Assembly: GCA_005502875.1 (NCBI GenBank)
Contig: SCMV01000007.1
Location: 40,105 to 104,104, forward strand
Direction of reading: 5' to 3'
Source: Comamonadaceae bacterium 2PF
Lineage (GTDB): Bacteria; Pseudomonadota; Gammaproteobacteria; Burkholderiales; Burkholderiaceae_C
DNA: 64,000 nt
Shown: positions 38,159 through 47,454 of the stretch, in pieces
How positions within the stretch are numbered: the stretch's first letter is position 1
Layout: each line of letters opens with the position of its first letter
Translations under genes and position numbers: made by a program
Notes under the pieces: model-generated
Databases searched by the model: none
The model's input: only the letters and a program-made list of their open reading frames with translations
What the model was told of the DNA's origin: nothing

Positions 38159-38377
38159 ATGAAAAAGTCGCTCCTGCTGGCTTCGCTGATCGCTGCCATG
38201 GCCCTGGCCGCTTGCGGTAAGAAGGAAGAGCAAGCTGCCGCTGCCGCTTCCGAAGCCGCTTCTGAAGTCGCTTCCGCCGCCGTTGAAGCTGCTTCCGCTG
38301 TTGTGGAAGCCGCCTCCGCTGTTGCTTCCGACGCCGCTCCCGCTGCTTCGGACGCTGCTTCGGCTGCTTCGAACTGA
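38159..38377 (+). CDS. Small alanine-rich lipoprotein
   Basis: 72-residue lipoprotein precursor. The signal MKKSLLLASLIAAMALAAC ends in a lipobox (LAAC) with the lipidated cysteine at 19, followed by GKKEEQ. The mature part is almost only Ala, Ser, Val and Glu/Asp in a repeating ASEAASEVASAAVEAASAV pattern, likely one continuous helix. Such a helix resembles small Lpp-like or stress lipoproteins, but no function is known. It has its own TATAAT promoter and a strong terminator, so it is a monocistronic, probably highly expressed gene. Confidence 0.85.
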   Translation: MKKSLLLASLIAAMALAACGKKEEQAAAAASEAASEVASAAVEAASAVVEAASAVASDAAPAASDAASAASN

Positions 38378-38394
38378 TCGCTTCAAGCGTATCG

Positions 38395-38423
38395 AAAAAG
38401 CCGCTCTTCGGAGCGGCTTTTTT
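38395..38423 (+). terminator. Terminator of the small lipoprotein gene
   Basis: AAAAAGCCGCTC / GAGCGGCTTTTT, a 12-bp perfect stem closed by a TTCG tetraloop and ending in a T-run, 18 bp after the stop codon. Confidence 0.93.
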
Positions 38424-38522
38424 CATGCCCGATTCACGCTGAAAGGCCGAAGCGGTGCGCCGCTCGGTCCTGTTTTGGGCGTGTCATGCGCGTCAAGCCA
38501 CTGATCGCGCGTCGATCGGGAC

Positions 38523-38548
38523 AAAAAAACCGCCCCTCGGGGCGGTTT
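38523..38548 (-). terminator. Terminator of bamC
   Basis: On the minus strand AAACCGCCCC / GGGGCGGTTT, a 10-bp stem with a two-base loop, is followed by TTTT. It sits 23 bp beyond the bamC stop and serves the dapA-bamC unit. Confidence 0.9.
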
Positions 38549-38570
38549 CTGTTTGCCTGCCGGCTCAAGC

Positions 38571-39716
38571 TCAGTTGAGCTCGTCCACCAGTCGTTTGGC
38601 AATCAGGCGGCTCGTGTCGTTGCTCACGACCTGACCGGCTTCGTTGAGCACCGAAACCAGTGTCTCTTTGCCCTGGGGTTGGAGCTTGACGCGGTAGCGG
38701 GCCAGTGTTTCTTCCTTGTTGCCACGGCTGAACAGGCGGCTGAAGAAGCCGGGCTGGGCCGCGGCCGGGTCGTTCACCGAGAGGCGAACTTCGTAGCTGC
38801 TGCTGGCGCGATCGCGACCCTCGACCGTGAAGCCGCCTCGGTCCAGGGCCAGGCCAACGCGACGCCAGGCGAGGTCGGGCTCGCCTCGCAGGGTGACGCT
38901 GGTGGCGTCTGCGTTCAACACGGCCAAGGTGCCGCCGGCTGTTTGCGTGCTTGGTTGCTGCTTGGCGGCTTCGTCGCGGGCTTGGTCTGCTTGCTCTTTG
39001 GTGCCGCCGAGCGCCACCATCATGCGAGCCAGCATTTCCGCTTCGAGGTTGGCGTCGCTGGGACGGCCGCGCCAGGTCGTGCGGTCTTTGCGGTCGCCCT
39101 CGTAGACTTCCTCGAGGCCACGGTGCGTGACGTAGACCTCGGTGCCTTGCGACGTGCGCTCGAGTCGGGTGCGGAACTGGTCTCGCTCGCCGGTGTCGTA
39201 CAGGCGATCAAGCACCGAGCCCAAGAGGCCTCGCACGCCGCCTTCGTTCAATTTGGCGCGGTTTTCGTTCCAGTTGGTTTCCATCAGGCCCGCAGCGGGC
39301 TGATCGATGACGAGCTCGAAACCCACGCTGGACCAGAAGGCGCGCACCTTCTCGTAGACCTGTTCGGGCGACTGGTTGACCACCAGCCAGCGGGTCTGGC
39401 CTTGGCGCTCGAGGCGGATGTCGCCAACGGCTTTCGGGGCCACCTGGTTGCCCGTGCTGGCCGCGCCTGGTGCCTGCTGGCCCATGCTCGATGCCGTCAC
39501 GATGGCAGGTGAGACCTGGGTGAAGCGCGACTGGCCCGCGAGCTGGCTCAGGTCGGGCGGCACATCGAGGCGCACGCTTTGCGAGCCGCTGCTGCGGTAG
39601 TCGATCTTGTCGCCGGAGAGGGCGTTGGACAGGGAGGAGCAGCCGCTGCCCAGCAGGGTCACGGACAGTGCGCAGCCCAGGGCGATGGCGGTCTGTTGAC
39701 GGGAGGTGATCGGCAT
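38571..39716 (-). CDS. bamC: Outer membrane protein assembly factor BamC
   Basis: 381-residue lipoprotein of the beta-barrel assembly machinery. The signal peptide has lipobox LGSGC (Cys near 26), followed by an unstructured N-terminal stretch with DYRSSGSQSVRLDVPPDLSQL that in E. coli contacts BamD. Two helix-grip domains come next (about 125-225 and 270-375, the latter with WRRVGLALDRGGFTVEGRDR). Start at MPITSRQ gives a normal lipoprotein signal; an upstream extension lacks one. It lies 55 bp downstream of dapA, the classical dapA-nlpB arrangement. Confidence 0.93.
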   Translation of the reverse strand: MPITSRQQTAIALGCALSVTLLGSGCSSLSNALSGDKIDYRSSGSQSVRLDVPPDLSQLAGQSRFTQVSPAIVTASSMGQQAPGAASTGNQVAPKAVGDIRLERQGQTRWLVVNQSPEQVYEKVRAFWSSVGFELVIDQPAAGLMETNWNENRAKLNEGGVRGLLGSVLDRLYDTGERDQFRTRLERTSQGTEVYVTHRGLEEVYEGDRKDRTTWRGRPSDANLEAEMLARMMVALGGTKEQADQARDEAAKQQPSTQTAGGTLAVLNADATSVTLRGEPDLAWRRVGLALDRGGFTVEGRDRASSSYEVRLSVNDPAAAQPGFFSRLFSRGNKEETLARYRVKLQPQGKETLVSVLNEAGQVVSNDTSRLIAKRLVDELN

Positions 39717-39771
39717 GGAACGCAAAGTGAAAGGGCCCGACGTCAGCGGGCCCCGTTGGATGAATGGCTTG

Positions 39772-40650
39772 TCAGAGCACGCCGGCTTCGCGCAGGGCCG
39801 CTTCAACGGTGGACTGCGCGCCGTCCGACAATGGTGTCAGGGGCAGGCGCAGCGTACCACCACATTTGCCCATCTTTGCGAGGGCCCACTTCACCGGGAT
39901 CGGGTTGGGCTCGACGAACAGGTGCTTGTGCAGCGGCAGCAGCTGCATGTGCAGCTCGATGGCGCGGGCCGTGTCGCGGGCCATGGCGGCTTCGCACAGC
40001 TGTGCCATGCCGCGCGGTGCCACGTTGGCCGTGACGCTGACGTTGCCATGGCCGCCCAGCAGCATCAGGGCGACGGCGGTCGGGTCGTCGCCAGAGTAGA
40101 TGGAGAAGCCCTTGGGGGCCTGCTTGATCAGCCAGGCGGCGCGCTCGAGGTTGCCGGTGGCTTCCTTGATGCCGAAAACGCCGGGCACCTGGGCCAGCCT
40201 CAGGGTGGTCTCGACCGACATGTCGGCCACGCTGCGGCCGGGCACGTTGTAGAGCATCACCGGGATGTCCACGGCTTCGGCGATGGCCTTGAAGTGCTGG
40301 TAGATGCCTTCTTGCGTGGGCTTGTTGTAGTAGGGCACGACCTGCAGGGTGCAGTCGGCACCGACCTTTTTGGCGTACTCGGACAGCTCGATGGCCTCGC
40401 GCGTGGAGTTGGCGCCAGCGCCGGCCATGATGGGCACGCGGCCAGCTGCCTGCTCGACGGCCACGCGGATGATTTCGCAGTGCTCTTCGACCGAGACGGT
40501 GGGCGATTCGCCGGTGGTGCCGACCACGCCGATGCAGTGGGTGCCCTCGGCGATGTGCCAGTCGATCAGGGTGCGCAGGGTGGGGTAATCGACGCTGCCG
40601 TCTTCATGCAGAGGCGTGACCAGGGCGACGATGCTGCCAGAGATGTTCAT
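39772..40650 (-). CDS. dapA: 4-hydroxy-tetrahydrodipicolinate synthase
   Basis: DapA, 292 residues, condenses pyruvate with aspartate semialdehyde in the lysine/diaminopimelate pathway. The Schiff-base lysine is K162 ([10 protein letters not shown]). Y134 (LYNVPGRS) and T45 in VGTTGESPT complete the proton relay. It is the first gene of the dapA-bamC unit. Confidence 0.97.
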   Translation of the reverse strand: MNISGSIVALVTPLHEDGSVDYPTLRTLIDWHIAEGTHCIGVVGTTGESPTVSVEEHCEIIRVAVEQAAGRVPIMAGAGANSTREAIELSEYAKKVGADCTLQVVPYYNKPTQEGIYQHFKAIAEAVDIPVMLYNVPGRSVADMSVETTLRLAQVPGVFGIKEATGNLERAAWLIKQAPKGFSIYSGDDPTAVALMLLGGHGNVSVTANVAPRGMAQLCEAAMARDTARAIELHMQLLPLHKHLFVEPNPIPVKWALAKMGKCGGTLRLPLTPLSDGAQSTVEAALREAGVL

Positions 40651-40728
40651 GGTGATTCCTTCAGTCCGTCGATTCTAGCGGGCTGAGTCGGGGTGCCCAG
40701 GGGGCAAACGGGTGGCTCAGGGAAGATT

Positions 40729-41535
40729 TCAGTGCGGCCGGGCGTCTTGTTTGAGGGCCTGCAGGGCCATCCGGTCAACGAGCCCGGGCGCGATCAATTT
40801 CAACCAACGCGCGAGCCGACCTTTGGCTGACATGAGCACCTCGCGCTGGCGCTGCTCGATGCCATCCCGGATCAACCTTGCGCAGACATCGACCGGCATG
40901 GCGCCGGCCTCGTCGAGCTTGCTCTGGCCGGCTGGCAGGCCCTGAGCGTTGTAGCCGCGCAGGCGGATGCCGGTGGCCACCACGCCGGGGTAGGCCACCG
41001 TGACGGAGACGCCGTGTGGTGCCAACTCGATGCGAAGGGCTTCGAAGAACCCGTTCATGGCGAACTTGGTGGTGCTGTAGGCCGTGCGGCCTGGCAGGGC
41101 CACGATGCCGGCCAGGCTGGAGACGGCGACCAGCCGACCGCGGCTGGCTTTCAGGTGCGGCAGGGCAGCGTGGGTGCACCAGATGCTGCCCCACAGGTTC
41201 ACGCGCATGAGGTCTTCGTACCAGCCCAGGTCGGTCACGTCTTCGAGCAAGGCGTGGCCGGACATGCCAGCGTTGTTGACCAGGGTGTCGATGCCGCCAA
41301 AGCGCGCCACGGTGTCGGCAATGAGGGCGCGGCAGTCGTCTTCTCGGCCGACGTCGGTGGGTCGCACCAACACCATGGCGCCGTGTTGGCGACATCCGTT
41401 CGCGACGGCTTCGAGTTTGTCCCAACTGCGCGCTGCGAGCACCAACTGCAGGGAAGAGCCCTGTGCCTGCGCCATCTGCCGTGCCAGTTCTGCGCCGATG
41501 CCGTCGGAGGCGCCCGTGATGATGACCACGCTCAT
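40729..41535 (-). CDS. Short-chain dehydrogenase/reductase
   Basis: 268-residue classical SDR: cofactor motif TGASDGIG (7-14), structural NNAG (87-90), and active-site S140, Y153 and K157 (YSTTK). After the catalytic region comes PGVVATGIRLRGYN, and the C-terminus has GRLARWLKLIAPGLVDRMAL, a possible membrane-associating amphipathic stretch. Substrate unknown. It starts 1 bp after the stop of a small membrane protein gene, so the two are translationally coupled. Confidence 0.9.
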   Translation of the reverse strand: MSVVIITGASDGIGAELARQMAQAQGSSLQLVLAARSWDKLEAVANGCRQHGAMVLVRPTDVGREDDCRALIADTVARFGGIDTLVNNAGMSGHALLEDVTDLGWYEDLMRVNLWGSIWCTHAALPHLKASRGRLVAVSSLAGIVALPGRTAYSTTKFAMNGFFEALRIELAPHGVSVTVAYPGVVATGIRLRGYNAQGLPAGQSKLDEAGAMPVDVCARLIRDGIEQRQREVLMSAKGRLARWLKLIAPGLVDRMALQALKQDARPH

Positions 41536-41536
41536 G

Positions 41537-41701
41537 TCAGATGCAACTCCACAGACGAGCCGCCATGTCGACAGCGAAATGGGGGCTGAGGTACCAGGTG
41601 AACACCAGCGCCAGCACCACGGCCGCCAAGCCCTTCAGCAGCCAAGGCCAGACACGGTGTCTGGGTGTTTGGCTGCGCGGCGGATCAGAGGGTGTCGGCA
41701 T
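41537..41701 (-). CDS. Small single-pass membrane protein
   Basis: 54-residue frame: a polar, basic N-terminus (PPRSQTPRHRVWPW), one membrane helix (LLKGLAAVVLALVFTWYL) and a short tail HFAVDMAARLWSCI. I believe it is real because it fits tightly between an MFS gene and the SDR (1-bp gap) and its composition is that of a membrane peptide. No clear Shine-Dalgarno precedes this ATG, so a different start is possible. Function unknown. Confidence 0.5.
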   Translation of the reverse strand: MPTPSDPPRSQTPRHRVWPWLLKGLAAVVLALVFTWYLSPHFAVDMAARLWSCI

Positions 41702-41757
41702 GGGACGGTGACGAAGCAGGGGGCTGGGGCGATGGAGGAGAGGGGCTCTCAGGGGCC

Positions 41758-42993
41758 TCAGGCCGTGACGAGTCGGCGGGCCGGTTGCAGGTGCTCGCGG
41801 ATGGGCAGGTTCAGCGCTGCCGCCGCGAAGGCCAGGCCGATGGCCAGCCACCACACGAGCTGGTAATTGCCTGTGGCGTCGTAGAGCCGACCTGCCAGCC
41901 AAACGCCCATGAAGGAGCCGATCTGGTGGGAAAAGAAGACCAGCCCGCCCAGCATGGACAGGTGCCGCACGCCCAGCATCTGCGCGACGACGGCGTTGGT
42001 GGGCGGCACCGTGGACAACCACAGCGCCCCCATGGCCGCCGCAAAAATCGCCACGGACAGCGGCGTCAGCGGCAGCAACACGAAGGCAAGCATGGTCACG
42101 CCGCGCATGGCGTAGATGAAGGACAGGATCCAGGTCTTGCGCAGGCGCTGGCCCAGCGAGCCGGCTGCGTAGGTGCCAAAAACGTTGAACAGGCCGATCA
42201 GCGCCAGGGCGGTGGTGGCGACCTGCGGGTCGAGTTGGTGGTCTTTCAGGTAGCTCGGCAGGTGCACGCCGATGAAGGCGAGCTGGAAACCGCAGACAAA
42301 GTAGCCGGCGGTCAACAGCAGGTAGTCGCGGTGACCGATGGCTTCGCGCAGGGCGGCCATGGCGTTGACCGGAGCGCCGTCGTGGATCGGCCCGGCGCCG
42401 GATGAGGACGCATCGCGGGATGGTTCACGCAGCCCGAACGCCAGCGGGGCGATCAGCAAGGCCGTGGCGGCCAGGGTCAGCAGCGCGGCAGACCACTGCA
42501 GGCTGTGGATGAGTTGGCTGGACAGCGGCACCATCAGGAACTGACCGAAAGAGCCGGCCGCTGCCGTGATGCCCATGGCCCAGGAGCGCTTGGCCGGATC
42601 GATGTTGCGTCCGACGACGCCATAGACCACGGCATAGGTGCTGCAGGCCTGCGCCAGGCCGATGGTGATGCCCGCCGTGAGCACAAAACCCAGGTGCTGG
42701 TCGAGCGTGGCCATGCCGGCCAGGCCCAGTGCGTAGAGCAGGGCGCCCAGCCAGAGCACGCGAAAGGCGCCGCTGCGGTCGGCCCACCAGCCGACGATGG
42801 GACCGGCCGCGCCCCAGACGAGGTTCTGCACGGCCATGGCCAGCGAGTAGTCTTCGCGCGTCCAGCCGTGGGCGGTGGTGATGGGTTGGAGCCAGAGCCC
42901 GAAGCTGTGCCGGATGCCCATCGACAGGGTGACGATGAGGGCGCCACACAGCAGCATCTGCCCAAGCGGCAGGGGACGTTGGTTCGTGCTCAT
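41758..42993 (-). CDS. MFS transporter
   Basis: 411-residue major facilitator with about twelve membrane segments. Visible features are LSMGIRHSFGLWLQPI in TM1, GWWADRSGAFRVL in the 2-3 loop (the MFS signature), a polar central loop (about 187-210, EPSRDASSSGAGPIHDG) and the second-half repeat GSLGQRLRKTWIL. It is similar in plan to oxalate/formate- or monocarboxylate-type carriers; the substrate cannot be read from sequence. Start at MSTNQR gives a short cytoplasmic N-terminus. First in a unit with the small membrane protein and SDR. Confidence 0.88.
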   Translation of the reverse strand: MSTNQRPLPLGQMLLCGALIVTLSMGIRHSFGLWLQPITTAHGWTREDYSLAMAVQNLVWGAAGPIVGWWADRSGAFRVLWLGALLYALGLAGMATLDQHLGFVLTAGITIGLAQACSTYAVVYGVVGRNIDPAKRSWAMGITAAAGSFGQFLMVPLSSQLIHSLQWSAALLTLAATALLIAPLAFGLREPSRDASSSGAGPIHDGAPVNAMAALREAIGHRDYLLLTAGYFVCGFQLAFIGVHLPSYLKDHQLDPQVATTALALIGLFNVFGTYAAGSLGQRLRKTWILSFIYAMRGVTMLAFVLLPLTPLSVAIFAAAMGALWLSTVPPTNAVVAQMLGVRHLSMLGGLVFFSHQIGSFMGVWLAGRLYDATGNYQLVWWLAIGLAFAAAALNLPIREHLQPARRLVTA

Positions 42994-43098
42994 GGGTGCG
43001 GCCTGCCGGGGCAAGCAGTCGGGTGTTTGGCTGGGTTTGCCGGACAGCGGGCGCGGACCGGGGCGGCGTTCAGGACGCAACGCACCCGGCGGGCGCCG

Positions 43099-43452
43099 TC
43101 ACACCTGCATGTTCATGATATCGGTATACGCCTGAACCAGCTTGTTGCGCACCTGCACGGCCGACTGAAAGCCCAGTTGCGCCTTTTGCATGGCGATCAT
43201 GGTTTCTTCGAGGCTGACCGTGGGGTTGTCGAATTGCACTTCCCGCTGCATGGAGCTGGCGGTGGCCTGTGCCGAGCTGATCGATTTCAGCGCACCCGAG
43301 AAGGCGTTCTGGAACGAGGGCTTTTCGACCGCGCCGCCGGCCTCGGCAGCGCCTTCGGCCCGGGTCTTGGCTTCCACCCGGCGGGCGACGTCGGCCATGC
43401 CGGCACGGGCGGCGGCTTGGGCGAAATCAAAGGGCTTCAGTTTCAGGTCCAT
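43099..43452 (-). CDS. fliE: Flagellar hook-basal body complex protein FliE
   Basis: FliE, 117 residues, the adaptor between the MS ring and the proximal rod and the first protein exported by the flagellar apparatus. The conserved C-terminal helices are SFQNAFSGALKSISSAQATASSMQREVQFDNPTVSLEETMIAMQKAQLGFQSAVQVRNKLVQAYTDIMNMQV in the expected order (FDNPTVSLEETM, then VRNKLVQAYTDIMNM). It is transcribed away from the fliF operon across 206 bp, so it probably has its own flagellar promoter; I could not define one with confidence. Confidence 0.96.
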   Translation of the reverse strand: MDLKLKPFDFAQAAARAGMADVARRVEAKTRAEGAAEAGGAVEKPSFQNAFSGALKSISSAQATASSMQREVQFDNPTVSLEETMIAMQKAQLGFQSAVQVRNKLVQAYTDIMNMQV

Positions 43453-43658
43453 GGTGCCGATGTGGTCATCAGGGCGTGATGCATCTCATCACGGTCACCA
43501 TTGTGTTGGACCGGCCCGAGTTCTAAGCTGGGAAGAGGTCGGCAAATGGCCGGCTGTTCCCGGCACTTTTGCCTGCTCTGACTCCGAATAATGGGCCCGT
43601 CATGGCCGTATTGCGGCATCGTCACATTCACGATGCGCGGCCAATGCCAGCAGCCCAC

Positions 43659-45395
43659 ATGGAAGTCACTGTCGCCTCTCCTCAGAACGTCGCCGTTGCT
43701 GCCCCCGCCCAGGTGGTGGAGGCGGGCACACCCGGCTTCGCCCAGCGCGTGATGGCGCTGCCTGCCCAGCGCAAGATCATGCTGGGTGGCGGCATCGCCG
43801 TGCTGATCGCCATCTTCGTGGCCATGGCGCTGTGGGGTCGCGAGGGCGACTACCGCGTGCTCTACGCCAACCTGTCTGACAAGGACGGCGGCGCGATCCT
43901 GGCCCAGCTGCAGCAGATGCAGGTGCCTTACAAGCATGCCGACGGCGGCGCGGCCATCCTGGTGCCGGCCGACAAGGTGCACGACGTGCGCCTGAAGCTG
44001 GCCTCGGCAGGACTGCCCAAGGGCTCGGTGGTGGGTTTCGAGCTGATGGAAACCCAGAAGTTCGGCACCACCCAGTTCCAGGAGCGCCTGAACTTCCAGC
44101 GTGGGCTGGAGGGCGAGCTGACCCGCTCGATCCAGGCCATCTCCAGCGTGCAGAGCGCCCGCGTGCACCTGGCCCTGCCCAACCAGAACGGTTTCTTTCG
44201 CGAGCAGCAGAAGGCCTCCGCTTCGGTGGTGCTGACCCTCTACCCGGGCCGCACCCTGGATCGCGGCCAGCTCGCCGGCATCGTGCACCTGGTGTCGTCC
44301 AGCGTGCCGGAGATGTCGACCAAGGCGGTCAGCGTCGTGGACCAAAGCGGCACGCTGCTGGCCGGTCAGCAAGACAGCGGCACCGACCAGGCTGGGCTGG
44401 ACGCGCAGCAGTTGCAGTACGTGCGCCAGATCGAGAGCAGCTACACCCAGCGCGTGCGCGACATCCTCGAGCCGGTGCTGGGGTCGGACAACCTGCGCGC
44501 CCAGGTCACCGCCGACGTGGATTTCTCGCAGGTCGAGCAGACGGCCGAGGAGTTCAAGCCCAACCAGGGCCCGAACGCAGCCTCCACGGTGCGCAGCCAG
44601 CAGACCAGCGAAAGCTCGGGGCAGGGCAGCGCGACGCCGTCGGGCGTGCCCGGCGCGGCCAGCAACCAGCCCCCGGTGCCGGCCACGGCCCCGATCAACG
44701 GCGCATCGGCTCCGCTGCAGGCAGCCGGCATGCAAGGCGCAGGCGGCAACAACCGCCGCGACAACGTCACCAACTACGAGGTCGATCGCACGGTGCGCGT
44801 GGTGCGCAGCTCGACCGGCAACATCCGCCGCCTGACCGCGGCCGTGGTGGTCAACCACCGCACGGTGACCGATGCCAAGGGCAAGACCAGCACCGAGCCG
44901 CTGCCCCAGGAAGAGCTCGACAAGCTGACGTCGCTGGTGCGCGAGTCCATCGGTGCCGACGACAAGCGCGGGGATTCGATCAAGGTCGTGTCGGCCCCGT
45001 TCCAGGTGCCCAAGGAAGAGGTCGATGACACCCCGCTTTGGAAGAAGCCCGAGACGGTGGACCTGATCCGCACCCTGGCCGTGCCCGGCGCCTTGACCCT
45101 CGCCGCCTTGATCGTGGTCTTCGGCGCGATCCGCCCGGCCATCCAGGCGGCCAAGCCGGTCGCGACACCCGAGTCCGAAGCCAAGCGCCTGAACGCGGTG
45201 GTGGACGACCCGCAGGAGTTGTCGGTCATCGCGGGTGGCAACGGCCCGGTCGTGGCGGGTGCGGAGGGCGGCGTTGCGGCCCTGGAAGGCCCAGGCGGCA
45301 GCGGCCCGGACCTGCGCCTGGAGCACGCCCGCAAGCTGGCCAAGGAAAACCCGCTGGCCATGGCCTCCGTGGTGCGTGGCTGGATGAACAATTGA
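43659..45395 (+). CDS. fliF: Flagellar MS-ring protein FliF
   Basis: FliF, about 578 residues, forms the MS ring in the inner membrane. There are two membrane helices (about 40-62 and 490-510). The YscJ-like ring-building domain has YRVLYANLSDKDGGAILAQL and the conserved ERLNFQRGLEGELTRSI. A variable Ser/Gly/Ala/Pro-rich loop lies about 310-375, and the C-terminal FliG-binding tail ends HARKLAKENPLAMASVVRGWMNN. Start uncertain: the ATG at MEVTVAS matches the family best, with ATGs at 43602 and 43644 as alternatives. AATAAT at 43587-43592 is a possible -10. Confidence 0.94.
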   Translation: MEVTVASPQNVAVAAPAQVVEAGTPGFAQRVMALPAQRKIMLGGGIAVLIAIFVAMALWGREGDYRVLYANLSDKDGGAILAQLQQMQVPYKHADGGAAILVPADKVHDVRLKLASAGLPKGSVVGFELMETQKFGTTQFQERLNFQRGLEGELTRSIQAISSVQSARVHLALPNQNGFFREQQKASASVVLTLYPGRTLDRGQLAGIVHLVSSSVPEMSTKAVSVVDQSGTLLAGQQDSGTDQAGLDAQQLQYVRQIESSYTQRVRDILEPVLGSDNLRAQVTADVDFSQVEQTAEEFKPNQGPNAASTVRSQQTSESSGQGSATPSGVPGAASNQPPVPATAPINGASAPLQAAGMQGAGGNNRRDNVTNYEVDRTVRVVRSSTGNIRRLTAAVVVNHRTVTDAKGKTSTEPLPQEELDKLTSLVRESIGADDKRGDSIKVVSAPFQVPKEEVDDTPLWKKPETVDLIRTLAVPGALTLAALIVVFGAIRPAIQAAKPVATPESEAKRLNAVVDDPQELSVIAGGNGPVVAGAEGGVAALEGPGGSGPDLRLEHARKLAKENPLAMASVVRGWMNN

Positions 45396-45410
45396 TCGAG
45401 GTGAGCTGCC

Positions 45411-46406
45411 ATGGATGAACAAGGTCTGGAAGATGCAGCCATCTTGCTGATGTCGCTGGGTGAAGAGGAGGCCGCAGAGGTCTTCAAGCACCTCGAGCCC
45501 AAGGAGGTCCAGCACCTCGGCGAGACCATTGCCAAGCTCAAGACCATCTCTCGCGAGCGCATCAACAACGTCCTGGACCGGTTCTCCGCCGAGGCCACGG
45601 AGGTGGGCACCTTGGTGCCCGACACCGACGAGTACATCAAGTCGGTGCTGCGCAAGGCGCTGGGTGACGACAAGGCCAACCTGCTGATCGACCGCATCAT
45701 CCAGGGCAGCGACGTGACGGGCATCGAGAGCCTGAAGTGGATGGACGCCGTCTCGGTGGCCGAGTTGTTGCGCAACGAGCACCCGCAGATCGTCGCGGCC
45801 ATCCTCGTTCACCTGGACCCGGACCAGGCTTCGTCGGTGCTCAAGGCCTTCACCGAGCGGCACCGCAACGAGGTGATGGTGCGCATCGCCACGCTCGATG
45901 GCATCCAGCCTTCGGCACTCAAGGACCTCAACGAGGTGCTCTCCCGTGTGCTCTCTGGGGGCTCTCAGGTGCGCAAGTCTTCGCTGGGTGGTGTCAAGCC
46001 GGCGGCCGAGATCATCAACCTCATGGGCTCGAGCCTGGAGACGTCGGTGCTCGACTACATCCGCGAGGCCGACTCCGACCTGGCTCAGAAGATCCAGGAC
46101 AACATGTTCACCTTCGACGACCTGGGCAAGCTCGACGACAAAGGCTTTCAGGCCCTGCTCAAGGAAGTGCAGACCGAGTCGCTCATCATCTCGCTCAAGG
46201 GCGCCAGCCCCGAGATCCGCGAGAAGGTGTTCAAGAACATGTCCAGCCGCGCGGCCGAGACCCTGCGCGAAGACCTCGAGGCACGGGGCCCTGTCAAGCT
46301 CTCCGATGTGGAGACGGAGCAAAAGGAAATGCTCAAGATCGTGCGCCGCCTGGCCGACGAGGGCCAGATCATGCTGAGCAGCGGAGGCGACGATGAGTAC
46401 GTCTAA
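45411..46406 (+). CDS. fliG: Flagellar motor switch protein FliG
   Basis: FliG, 331 residues, the rotor component that interacts with MotA. The N-terminal FliF-binding domain begins GLEDAAILLMSLGEEEAAEVFKHL. The middle domain has the EHPQ motif (LLRNEHPQIVAAILVHL) that contacts FliM. The C-terminal domain contains FTFDDLGKLDDKGFQALLKEV and the charged torque helix KGASPEIREKVFKNMSSRAAETLREDLEARGPVK with the key Arg/Asp/Glu residues. It is 16 bp after fliF and overlaps fliH by 14 bp. Confidence 0.97.
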   Translation: MDEQGLEDAAILLMSLGEEEAAEVFKHLEPKEVQHLGETIAKLKTISRERINNVLDRFSAEATEVGTLVPDTDEYIKSVLRKALGDDKANLLIDRIIQGSDVTGIESLKWMDAVSVAELLRNEHPQIVAAILVHLDPDQASSVLKAFTERHRNEVMVRIATLDGIQPSALKDLNEVLSRVLSGGSQVRKSSLGGVKPAAEIINLMGSSLETSVLDYIREADSDLAQKIQDNMFTFDDLGKLDDKGFQALLKEVQTESLIISLKGASPEIREKVFKNMSSRAAETLREDLEARGPVKLSDVETEQKEMLKIVRRLADEGQIMLSSGGDDEYV

Positions 46407-47454
46407 GCCTGGTGCCAAGGCGCCTGGCAACACGGCCACGCCCCCGAGCACGCCAGCGCCCAACGCCTACGCCCGCTTCATCCCGCGCGAGGAGCTGGGG
46501 GGCAACGTGGCCGCGTGGGCGCCGCAGACCTTCGAGCGCCCGCCGGCCCCTCCCATGGAATCCGGGGTTCGCAAGCCCACGCTGGCCGAGCGCGCCGCAG
46601 CCGAGATGCGCCCCGGCATGAAGCCGCAGCCGGTCCAGCACGCGCCCCAGGCCACTGGTCAGCCGGTGGCGCCCAAGCCCGCTGGCGCGAGCGCGGGTGC
46701 CGCCGCTGCGCCCAAGCCCGCCGTGCGTCGCCCCGTTGTGGGCGGCATGCCCGGCCAGGCCGAGGCCCAACAGCGCGAGGCCGAGGCCCCGCCGCCACCG
46801 CCCGCACCCAACGTGGACGAGTTGGTGAACAAGGCGCGTCAGGAGGGGTATCAGGACGGCTATCGCAACGGCCTGGCCGCCCTGGAGAGCTACAAGCAGA
46901 CCCAGGCCGCGCAGATGGCCGCCCACATGAGCGACCAGGTCGGCGCGCTGGCATCCGACTTCCACCAGCGCCTGGAGTCGCTGGAGCAGCAGCTGGCCGG
47001 CCGCATCGCCGGTGTGGCGCTGGAGTTGGCCCGCCAGGTGGTTCGCACCGAGTTGAAGATCCACCCTGAGCTGGTGGTGGACGTGGCCGAGCAGGCCCTG
47101 GGCGCCTTGCTGGCTTCGGCCCGTCAGGTGATCGTGCGCCTGCACCCGGAAGACCACGCCATGGCCTTGCCTCACCTCAGCGAGATGCTCAGCGCCCGCG
47201 GTGCCCGCATGGTGCCCGACGTGACGCTCAACCGCGGTGGTTGCGTGGTCGAGTCCGACATCGCCGTGATCGACGCGGCCATCGAAGCCCGCTGGGACCG
47301 CGCTGCCGCGGCCATGGGCTACGAGGCCCCCTGGCACGATGGCCACGAGGCCCACAGCCTGGCCGATGCGCACCCCATCCGAAACCTGGACGAAGAGGAC
47401 GCCGATGCCTGGCCGGATGCCCGTCGCGAACCGAATGAGGAGGACCCCGCATGA
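46393..47454 (+). CDS. fliH: Flagellar assembly protein FliH
   Basis: FliH, 353 residues, the cytoplasmic regulator that links the FliI ATPase to the export gate. The first ~145 residues are Pro/Ala-rich and low complexity, making it longer than E. coli FliH (235). The core starts at [26 protein letters not shown], containing glycine-repeat-like spacing, then a coiled segment and [32 protein letters not shown], with a conserved [22 protein letters not shown] near the C-terminus. Overlaps fliG and fliI at either end. Confidence 0.94.
   Translation: MSTSKPGAKAPGNTATPPSTPAPNAYARFIPREELGGNVAAWAPQTFERPPAPPMESGVRKPTLAERAAAEMRPGMKPQPVQHAPQATGQPVAPKPAGASAGAAAAPKPAVRRPVVGGMPGQAEAQQREAEAPPPPPAPNVDELVNKARQEGYQDGYRNGLAALESYKQTQAAQMAAHMSDQVGALASDFHQRLESLEQQLAGRIAGVALELARQVVRTELKIHPELVVDVAEQALGALLASARQVIVRLHPEDHAMALPHLSEMLSARGARMVPDVTLNRGGCVVESDIAVIDAAIEARWDRAAAAMGYEAPWHDGHEAHSLADAHPIRNLDEEDADAWPDARREPNEEDPA

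Noticed and set aside
43540..43590. A sigma-54 promoter for fliF (CGGCAC...TGC)
   Set aside because: The GG-to-GC spacing is one base too long for the -24/-12 consensus, and no alternative alignment is better.
43443..46463. A ~1000-codon open frame on the minus strand across fliF and fliG
   Set aside because: It is antisense to two unmistakable flagellar genes, has the His/Arg/Ala/Gly-rich composition of high-GC shadow frames and contains no recognisable domain.
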